NCBI GenBank assembly: GCA_040877445.1 | Contig: JBBDNT010000109.1 | Span: 1-5,802 of the forward strand | Length of the DNA: 5,802 nt | Reading direction: 5' to 3' | DNA from: JBBDNT01 sp040877445 | Lineage (GTDB): Bacteria > Planctomycetota > Planctomycetia > Planctomycetales > Planctomycetaceae | Shown here: positions 1 to 4,137 of the stretch, one piece after another | How positions within the stretch are numbered: position 1 is the first letter of the stretch | Layout of the letters: each line of letters starts with the position of its first letter | The notes under the pieces: generated by a model | Told to the model about the DNA's origin: nothing | Databases searched by the model: none | The model's input: only the letters and a program-made list of their open reading frames with translations | Position numbers and translations under genes: made by a program

Positions 1-28
1 CGAGATGGGCCATCGAGAGTCGATTCGT

Positions 29-48
29 CGGAATTCTTGCGAATTCCG
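29..48. repeat. Perfect 8-bp inverted repeat (hairpin)
   Basis: The arms CGGAATTC and GAATTCCG are perfect reverse complements separated by a TTGC loop. It lies in non-coding DNA about 220 bp beyond the stop of the patatin-like gene. It shares the CGGAATT core with the palindrome at 163-183 but has a longer loop. Its role is unknown; it may be a short repetitive extragenic element. Confidence 0.6.
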
Positions 49-162
49 CTACTACCTCGTCAACCTTGAAGTCGTGGGGCGCCCGCCGGCACTCGACGCG
101 ATCCTCTGGCGCGACTCCGCTGAAATCGTTGATCGCGGCATGGCCGGAAACGGTGCTCTGGC

Positions 163-183
163 GGACGGAATTCAATTCCGTCC
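163..183. repeat. 21-bp perfect palindrome, REP-like element, copy 1
   Basis: The arm GGACGGAATT, a single central C, and the arm AATTCCGTCC form a perfect odd palindrome with 10-bp arms. The outer seven bases of each arm (GGACGGA / TCCGTCC) are identical to the palindromes at 1371-1391 and 1454-1474. The inner three bases differ, but on both arms in a compensating way, so base pairing is kept. It sits 84 bp after the stop of the leftward patatin-like gene and is not followed by a T-run on that strand. Confidence 0.7.
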
Positions 184-267
184 TACGGCGTCGACAGCTA
201 CGGTCATCCTCAAAATGAATGCTGACGCGGTACTACGCCCGACGAGCCACTTCACTCTGGTAAGGCT

Positions 268-1296
268 CTAACCTCTGTCCTTCAAGTGAGCGAGAGCTCG
301 CCGGCCGGCGGCGCGGCCCGCTTCGACCAGTTTGTCGCACGTGGAAAAGTCGAACCATTCGACGCCCGCCACGTCGGGTCGAATCACGAGGTCCGCCAGG
401 TGCCGGACGTGCTTGCGGAACAGCGCCTCGCCGATTTCGTCCATCCGCATCAGCACGTCGAGCGCGGTCTCGCACTTGTCGAGGCACCGCATTTCGGAGC
501 TCACATCGACCGCGATCACGAACCGCGGATCGTACGAGCGGGCGATCGTCGTCGGCAATGAATAGAACACGCCGATGTCGCACAAGTTCATCTCGCCGAT
601 CTCGATCGGCGGGAAGATACCCGGCAGCGACGACGACGCGCGGACCGCGTCGCGCAGCGGGCCGTTCTCCAGCACCACCTGGTGCCCGCTCCGCAGGTCG
701 ACCGTCACGATCGCGAGCGGAATCTTCGCGTCGGCGATGTCGGCGTCGGGCAGCAGATGATCGACCACGTCCTTGAGGATCAGCCCCGGCAGCAGCGACG
801 GCGTGCGGATCACGCGGTGGAAGAGTTGGTTCGCCCGCAGGTACTGCTTGACCCGCTGGTACCAGGTGAAAATCCCGCCGGTCGCCGTCTCATCGCCGCG
901 GGGATGTGTGCCGAACAGCACCTGTTGATGCGCCTGGAACTCCGGCGACATGAGGTAATCGAGGGCCTTCTTCTGGACGGCGTGGATGTCGAGGTCGAAG
1001 GCGCACATGGCGCCGGCGAGGCTGCCGATGCTGACGCCGACGATCCGTTCGATCTCGATCCCGTGCTCGCGGATCGCCTCGACCGCGCCGAGATGCGCGA
1101 CGCCCCGCGCCCCGCCGCCTCCCAGGGCGAGCGTGACCTTCGCGTGCGAGGGAGGTTCGAGACCGGGGCGGACGCCGAAGAACGCCAGCCGGGTGCGCAG
1201 GGCGCGCATCAGGCGCGCGGCGGCGCCGGGCTGCGTTTCGGCGGATGGCGAACGGAGAGGGGACACGGGCGCGATCGGTGATCCATCCAAGCCCAC
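268..1296 (-). CDS. Patatin-like phospholipase family protein
   Basis: This encodes a 342-residue serine acyl hydrolase of the patatin family, which uses a Ser-Asp dyad to release fatty acids from phospholipids or other lipid esters. Visible motifs are the glycine-rich oxyanion loop GGGGARG (residues 59-65), the nucleophile elbow GVSIG with Ser89, the conserved stretch RASSSLPGIFPPI (219-231), and the catalytic aspartate Asp240 in CDIGV. The last differs from the usual DG(G/A): the position after Asp is Ile. No signal peptide or membrane segment is evident, suggesting a cytoplasmic or peripheral enzyme. The GTG start at 1296 has only a weak upstream G-rich stretch; ATG codon 30 (1209) is possible and would still leave the whole domain intact. 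The gene lies 209 bp downstream of the thiolase, across a repeat-filled spacer, so it may be a separate unit. True substrate cannot be told from sequence. Confidence 0.92.
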   Translation of the reverse strand: MGLDGSPIAPVSPLRSPSAETQPGAAARLMRALRTRLAFFGVRPGLEPPSHAKVTLALGGGGARGVAHLGAVEAIREHGIEIERIVGVSIGSLAGAMCAFDLDIHAVQKKALDYLMSPEFQAHQQVLFGTHPRGDETATGGIFTWYQRVKQYLRANQLFHRVIRTPSLLPGLILKDVVDHLLPDADIADAKIPLAIVTVDLRSGHQVVLENGPLRDAVRASSSLPGIFPPIEIGEMNLCDIGVFYSLPTTIARSYDPRFVIAVDVSSEMRCLDKCETALDVLMRMDEIGEALFRKHVRHLADLVIRPDVAGVEWFDFSTCDKLVEAGRAAGRRALAHLKDRG

Positions 1297-1370
1297 GGGC
1301 AGCGCCCCGCGGGATGCCAGGTGGTATCAAAAGTCGATTTCTTCGCTTGGAACGCTGTTCAGCGCAAGTA

Positions 1371-1391
1371 GGACGGATTGTCAATCCGTCC
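1371..1391. repeat. 21-bp perfect palindrome, REP-like element, copy 2
   Basis: The arm GGACGGATTG, a central T, and the arm CAATCCGTCC form a perfect palindrome with 10-bp arms. It is the palindrome of the first tandem unit. It differs from copy 3 only at the central base. It lies between the thiolase stop and the patatin start, and no T-run follows on the minus strand. Confidence 0.75.
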
Positions 1392-1453
1392 GTCCCAGGA
1401 GGGTGGTATCAAAACCCGAATTCTTCGCTTCGCGCGGGTACTTCGGTCGGATA

Positions 1454-1474
1454 GGACGGATTGGCAATCCGTCC
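1454..1474. repeat. 21-bp perfect palindrome, REP-like element, copy 3
   Basis: The arm GGACGGATTG, a central G, and the arm CAATCCGTCC form a perfect palindrome, identical to copy 2 apart from the unpaired centre. It lies 31 bp beyond the thiolase stop codon in the direction of transcription. As RNA it would fold into a tight stem and could protect the 3' end of a thiolase transcript; this is inference from position. Confidence 0.75.
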
Positions 1475-1505
1475 TGCGTACGGCGGCGCCTTTACCAACC
1501 GGCAA

Positions 1506-2613
1506 TCAACAAACCTCGAACACCGTCGCCACCCCCTGTCCCTGGCCGACGCACATCGTGGCGATGCCGTACCGCGCCCCTTCGTCGCGGAGGCGATGAA
1601 TCAGCGTCGTGGCGATCCGCGCGCCGCTCGCGCCCAGGGGATGGCCGATCGCGATCGCCCCGCCACGGGTGTTGACCCGCTTCTCGTCGATCCCCAGCAG
1701 CTTCAGACAGGAAAGCACCTGCACGGCGAACGCCTCGTTCAGTTCGATGCAGTCGATGTCGTCGAGCGTCAGCCCGGCCCGCTTCAGCGCCTTGTGCACC
1801 GCGGGAACGGGACCGATGCCCATTTCCTCGGGCGCGACTCCCGCGACTGCGTGCGCGACGATCCGCGCGAGCGGCTGCATCCCCAGTTCGTTCGCCTTCT
1901 CCTCCGACATGACGAGCAACGCCGCCGCCCCCACGCTCAACGGCGAACTGCTCCCCGCCGTCACCGATCCGCCCGCCGGATTGAACACCGGCGGAAGCGC
2001 GGCGAGCGCCTCGCGCGTCGTGTCGGGGCGAATGCACTGATCGACCGTCACGCGCACCTTCTGCCCTTGGGCGTCGTGCCCCCACGTCGGGACGATCTCG
2101 CGCGCGAACTGCTTCTTTTCGGTCGCCTCGGCCGCGAGCGTGTGGCTGCGGAGGGCGAATTCGTCCTGCGCCTCGCGCGGGATGCGGTACTTGCCGGCGA
2201 GATACTCGGCCGTCAGCCCCATGTTCATGATCCCTTCGCTGTGCCGTTGGAACAGCGACGGGCACGGGTCGTACCCCTTGTTCATGGGGACGTGGTCCAT
2301 GTGCTCGACGCCGCCGGCGATCTGGATGTCTTCGCACTCGCCGGTGATCGACAGGGCGCAGTCGTTGATGGCGGTGAGGCTCGAGGCGCAGTTGCGGTTN
2401 NNNNNNNNNATCGAACCCCTGCTCCCCCTGCTGCTGCACGCACCCCCAGCGGACGTCCTCGACGAGCGCCGGATCGATCCCGGTCCGCTCGACCAGCGCC
2501 GCGACCAATCCCGCGGAAAGATCCTCGGCCCGGATGTTGCGGTAATACCCATTCTCGGGCGATGCCTTCGCGACGGGCGTGCGCAGGGCATCGATGACGA
2601 CGGCGGTTTTCAT
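1506..2613 (-). CDS. fadA: 3-ketoacyl-CoA thiolase (acetyl-CoA C-acyltransferase), interrupted by an assembly gap
   Basis: This is the last enzyme of the beta-oxidation cycle, which cleaves 3-ketoacyl-CoA with CoA to acetyl-CoA and a shortened acyl-CoA. The N-terminal 68 residues read from the ATG at 2613 (AVVIDALRTPVAK, then RAEDLSAGLV and WGCVQQQGEQGF) up to the N run at 2400-2409. The remaining 297 residues continue in another frame from NRNCASS. All three catalytic residues are present: the acyl-accepting Cys in NRNCASS (codon 2388-2390), His in AIGHPLG (1641-1643) and Cys in TMCVGQGQG (1551-1553). GGVEHMDHVPM is typical of FadA rather than FadI. The 365 visible residues are about 20 short of E. 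coli FadA's 387, matching the block expected between QGF and NRLC. The frame change is therefore a gap artefact, not a pseudogene. The start is fixed by AAAGGA seven bases upstream. Confidence 0.94.
2400..2409. other. Assembly gap (10 N) inside the thiolase gene
   Basis: Ten N mark a scaffold join of nominal size. The base left of it (2399) and the base right of it (2410) both fall on codon boundaries of the thiolase on the minus strand (Asn codon and Asp codon). The real missing length must therefore be a multiple of three. Comparison with FadA suggests about 60 bases. Confidence 0.9.
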
Positions 2614-2620
2614 GGGGGAG

Positions 2621-2628
2621 TCCTTTCG
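2621..2628 (-). promoter_or_regulatory. Ribosome-binding site of the thiolase gene
   Basis: The octamer CGAAAGGA on the minus strand ends seven bases before the ATG at 2613. The same octamer at the same spacing precedes the lipoprotein gene (5573-5580), which supports both starts. Confidence 0.75.
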
Positions 2629-2654
2629 GTGGAAGCCAATTGCGGCGACGTTTC

Positions 2655-2722
2655 ACCACGGATCGCACGGATGGGCACGGATGTCCGATTTGTGATCCGT
2701 GCCGATCCGTGAAATCCGTGGT
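2655..2722. repeat. Symmetric hairpin made of six CACGGAT heptamers
   Basis: CACGGAT occurs at 2657-2663, 2666-2672 and 2676-2682. Its reverse complement ATCCGTG occurs at 2695-2701, 2705-2711 and 2714-2720. The two sets mirror each other exactly about position 2688.5. The outer 9 bp (2655-2663 with 2714-2722) and inner 9 bp (2674-2682 with 2695-2703) pair perfectly. Only the bases between heptamers mismatch, and the loop is 12 nt. It starts six bases after the stop of the small unknown gene and precedes the thiolase, so it could act as an RNA processing, stabilising or attenuating structure. Repeats of this CACGGAT style are, to my recollection, scattered in genomes of several environmental phyla. 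Confidence 0.8.
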
Positions 2723-2728
2723 CGTTCG

Positions 2729-3019
2729 TCAGACCACGATCCAAACATCGCCATTCACGATCTGGTACGACTCGTAATGCTCCTTGGAATCGATGATCTC
2801 GACTTCCTCGCCGTTCGAGAATTTCAGCACGACCGTTCCGGGCGGAANNNNNNNNNNGCTCGCGACGCCCTCGGGAGTCCGATGCTCGATTTCGGTTTCG
2901 ATCGTGACGCGCACATTCTCATCGAAGTTGAGGATCAGTTCGTTCGCTCCGACGCAGACTTGCATCAACTCCCGCCCTACGAGGAAGCGCAGGTCGGTAT
3001 CGGCAGGCAATCCGTGCAT
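2729..3019 (-). CDS. Conserved hypothetical protein (DUF6188-like), interrupted by an assembly gap
   Basis: A small soluble protein whose function I do not know. The N-terminal part has LPADTDLRFLVGRELMQVCV, then alternating strands (NELILNFDENVRVTIETEIEHRT). After the N run comes PPGTVVLKFSNGEEVEIID and a conserved-looking HYESYQI near the C terminus. The pattern, a two-sheet beta-rich protein ending in HYESYQI, resembles proteins grouped as DUF6188; I give that name tentatively. I chose the ATG at 3019 because a GGAG lies about 11 bases upstream and the protein then begins close to the LPADTDL block. A GTG at 3037, six codons earlier, is possible but lacks a ribosome-binding site. It begins 31 bases after the stop of the antitoxin-like gene, suggesting cotranscription. 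Residues are missing at 2848-2857, so the true length is greater than the visible 92 residues. Confidence 0.72.
   Translation of the reverse strand: MHGLPADTDLRFLVGRELMQVCVGANELILNFDENVRVTIETEIEHRTPEGVASXXXXPPGTVVLKFSNGEEVEIIDSKEHYESYQIVNGDVWIVV
2848..2857. other. Assembly gap (10 N) inside the small hypothetical gene
   Basis: A second placeholder of exactly ten N. Right of it the reading frame ends on a complete codon. Left of it two bases (TT on the minus strand) precede the Pro-Pro-Gly codons. Frame continuity therefore requires a missing length of one more than a multiple of three. Ten happens to satisfy this, so the frame looks open even though the real length is unknown. Confidence 0.85.
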
Positions 3020-3050
3020 GATCTTCGATGCTCCCACTTCGTGCAGCCGG

Positions 3051-3281
3051 TCACTCGCTGTTGAATTCGATCAGGTCGGGGTGCCACTCGGCAAGTCGAA
3101 ATTCCTCCTCCGTCGATTTTCCGGGTCCGGCGAACTGGCCGAGCCGAATGCGTTTCCCGGATTTCTCCTTCCGCTCCTCGGGCAAGAACGTCACCAACAC
3201 CCGCGCGCGGTGAACCCCCGGCGGGAGTTCCCGCAACTCGATCTTGCCGTCCTCGTAAACCCCTTCGATGGTTTCCAGCAT
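3051..3281 (-). CDS. Small antitoxin-like protein (VapB / AF2212-type N terminus)
   Basis: A 76-residue protein beginning MLETIEGVYEDGKIELRELP and continuing RVLVTFLP. This matches the pattern 'EG-Y-(D/N)GKIEL-E-P...RV-VTF' seen in small antitoxin-like proteins such as the AF2212/DUF104 group and VapB relatives, where it forms a short beta-sheet that may bind DNA. The C-terminal half (RLGQFAGPGKSTEEEFRLAEW) resembles the toxin-binding tail seen in such antitoxins; this is from memory, not a search. The ATG at 3281 is supported by GAGGTG five bases upstream; a longer frame to 3365 has no such support. No PIN-domain (VapC) toxin follows: the next gene is the unknown small protein. It may be an orphan antitoxin or a regulator. 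Confidence 0.72.
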   Translation of the reverse strand: MLETIEGVYEDGKIELRELPPGVHRARVLVTFLPEERKEKSGKRIRLGQFAGPGKSTEEEFRLAEWHPDLIEFNSE

Positions 3282-3429
3282 CGCAGCACCTCGATTTCGC
3301 GGTACTTGGCTCATCTCGTCACCAATCAATATCGGCAGCACGCCGAGGCGAGGGGAGGCGGTCACCGTCGTTCACGTCGTTAGTGAAAATCAGCGGAGAT
3401 CAGCGTTCCCGCTTCGTGCGCGCCCCCCG
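3282..3429. other. Spacer between the TA-like pair and the antitoxin-like gene
   Basis: The 148 bp contain the ribosome-binding site of the downstream gene (GAGGTG, 3287-3292 on the minus strand) and, at 3389-3405, two copies of ATCAGCG ten bases apart. I see no confident promoter or terminator. Confidence 0.5.
3389..3405. repeat. Two ATCAGCG heptamers with 10-bp period
   Basis: ATCAGCG occurs at 3389-3395 and 3399-3405, exactly one helical turn apart, 25-41 bp beyond the stop of the partner gene at 3430. It may be a remnant of a short dispersed repeat with the same 9-10 bp heptamer spacing as the CACGGAT hairpin. Two copies of a heptamer are weak evidence on their own. Confidence 0.4.
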
Positions 3430-3786
3430 TCACGATTCGACCGGCGAGGCGACCCGGCCGACCGGCCAGGAATGCACGTCGGCTCGTTGGAAGCGGCCCA
3501 GCGCGGCGATGAGTCGGTTGAACTCGTCGGCGTCCGCTCGGTCGGCGGGATCGTCGGGGACGATGCGGGCGATTCGGGCCTTGACGCCCGACTTCCCCAC
3601 GTCGCGCATCGCCGAAGACACCGCCTCGACGAACGACTCGGCCTCGCGGCCGAATGCGATCTTCACGATGCCGTTGCTGACTCCGGGCGTTCCGTCGTCG
3701 CAACCGGCTTCGTACAACCATTCGGCGTCATCGTCGCTCCACTCTTCGATGCCATCGAACACGATCTCGAAACCGTGAATTTTCAT
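3430..3786 (-). CDS. Partner protein of HicA-like toxin (putative antitoxin), unusual C terminus
   Basis: A 118-residue acidic protein starting MKIHGFEIVFDGIEEWSDDD. It carries LYEAGCDDGTPGV (24-36), the strand IVKIAFGREAESF (40-52), a helix FVEAVSSAMRDVGKSGV (52-68) and ARIARIVPDD (70-79). This is the layout of a small protein family encoded directly after HicA-like genes, with 'AGCDD' and 'REA-S...A--S---DV' as hallmarks; I recognise it by pattern and cannot name a family. Relatives as I recall them continue after 'PDD' with a helix-turn-helix. Here the last 39 residues (FNRLIAALGRF and a Pro/Val-rich tail) show no such motif, and no other frame restores one. The start is fixed by GAGGAG eight bases upstream (3795-3800) and by the ATGA overlap with the preceding gene, which implies translational coupling. 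Role as antitoxin is inference. Confidence 0.78.
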   Translation of the reverse strand: MKIHGFEIVFDGIEEWSDDDAEWLYEAGCDDGTPGVSNGIVKIAFGREAESFVEAVSSAMRDVGKSGVKARIARIVPDDPADRADADEFNRLIAALGRFQRADVHSWPVGRVASPVES

Positions 3787-4031
3787 TCCTCTTGCTCCTC
3801 GTTCCGGCCGCACTCGCACCGATCCACGTCGCGGCGGATCGTTGCGGCATGGACTTCGGGCGACCGTGGCGTACCGTAGACCATCGTCAGGCACGCCCCG
3901 CGTTCGCCGGCCGGGCAATACAATTTGCCGTAGGCGTGAGCGCGGGGACCGGACTTCACGAACCGCCAGCCGTTCTCCAAAGCATATTGGATCGCCGAGT
4001 TGATTTCCTTGTTCGGATGATGCTTGGCCAC
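3783..4031 (-). CDS. HicA-like small basic protein, putative mRNA-interferase toxin
   Basis: An 82-residue protein starting with GTG (preceded by GGGGG six bases upstream, 4038-4042). It begins AKHHPNKEINSAIQYALENGWRFVKSGPRAH, which resembles the HicA fold: a helix, then 'GW-FVK-G--H', a strand, and a 'P' turn. His32 occupies the place of the HicA catalytic histidine. It then has LYCPAGERGACL (37-48), TPRSPEVHAATIRRDVDRCECG (54-75) and an acidic tail. Cys39, Cys47, Cys72 and Cys74 are possible metal ligands, an extra relative to classical HicA. HicA proteins cleave translated mRNA; activity here is inferred from resemblance only. Its stop overlaps the start of the next gene as ATGA, a typical toxin-antitoxin arrangement with toxin first as in hicAB. 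It is not preceded by a HicB gene. Confidence 0.78.
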   Translation of the reverse strand: MAKHHPNKEINSAIQYALENGWRFVKSGPRAHAYGKLYCPAGERGACLTMVYGTPRSPEVHAATIRRDVDRCECGRNEEQEE

Positions 4032-4052
4032 GCCTGTCCCCCTTCCTTCGTG

Positions 4053-4082
4053 ATTTTACGACCGATCGGCGACGTGCGGCAA
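4053..4082 (-). promoter_or_regulatory. Candidate sigma-70-type promoter of the HicA-like gene pair
   Basis: On the minus strand TTGCCG (4082-4077) is followed after 18 bases by TAAAAT (4058-4053), matching four and five of the six consensus bases. The expected start of transcription would leave a leader of roughly 14 bases containing the GGGGG ribosome-binding site. It lies in the 106-bp gap after the lipoprotein stop, so the pair could be transcribed on its own. A -10 this AT-rich stands out in a GC-rich background. Not experimentally shown. Confidence 0.42.
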
Positions 4083-4137
4083 TGGGCGCATGGGGGGACG
4101 ATCGCGCTTCGTTGCCAGCTTGGCGGGTCGCGCGATG

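Larger units (their letters stand above)
1..267. other. Intergenic region downstream of the patatin gene, no supported gene
   Basis: I see no convincing coding sequence here. An open frame of 88 codons runs rightward from position 5, but its translation shows no family motif, it has no clear ribosome-binding site, and it is interrupted in content by two perfect palindromes (29-48 and 163-183), which is what one expects of non-coding DNA. The stretch lies just after the stop of the leftward patatin-like gene. No T-run follows either palindrome in the direction of that gene, so neither looks like a classical intrinsic terminator. Confidence 0.6.
1321..1474. repeat. Two-copy imperfect tandem repeat, period 82-83 bp
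   Basis: GTGGTATCAAAA occurs at 1321-1332 and again at 1403-1414 (offset 82). TTCTTCGCTT occurs at 1339-1348 and 1421-1430 (offset 82). The palindromes begin at 1371 and 1454 (offset 83). A shared CCAG lies just before each copy. The segments between these anchors have diverged, so this is an old duplication in which the palindrome and the GTGGTATCAAAA block are best conserved. Confidence 0.75.
1297..1505. other. Repeat-filled spacer between thiolase and patatin genes
   Basis: This 209-bp gap contains no supported gene. It holds an imperfect tandem duplication (1321-1474) with one 21-bp palindrome in each copy. Short open frames crossing it are low-complexity translations without family features. 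I see no convincing promoter for the patatin gene here. Confidence 0.65.

Noticed and set aside
163..183. Intrinsic terminator of the patatin gene
   Set aside because: The stem is good, but no T-run follows it on the minus strand, it is 84 bp past the stop, and its close relatives lie elsewhere as repeats.
5..271. 88-codon open frame at the left edge
   Set aside because: No recognisable motif, no ribosome-binding site, and it overlaps two perfect palindromes that shape its sequence; treated as non-coding.
682..1281. 199-codon open frame on the plus strand opposite the patatin gene
   Set aside because: All patatin motifs are on the other strand; this frame has no domain signature.
1371..1474. 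CRISPR array
   Set aside because: Only two palindromic units with an 83-bp offset, the intervening sequence partly repeats too, and no cas gene is present.
1461..2597. 378-codon open frame on the plus strand opposite the thiolase
   Set aside because: It runs through the N gap and mirrors a well-supported thiolase; the translation is Arg/His/Pro-rich without any family motif.
1506..2613. Thiolase as a frameshifted pseudogene
   Set aside because: The frame change coincides exactly with a 10-N placeholder whose edges are codon boundaries; all three catalytic residues are intact.
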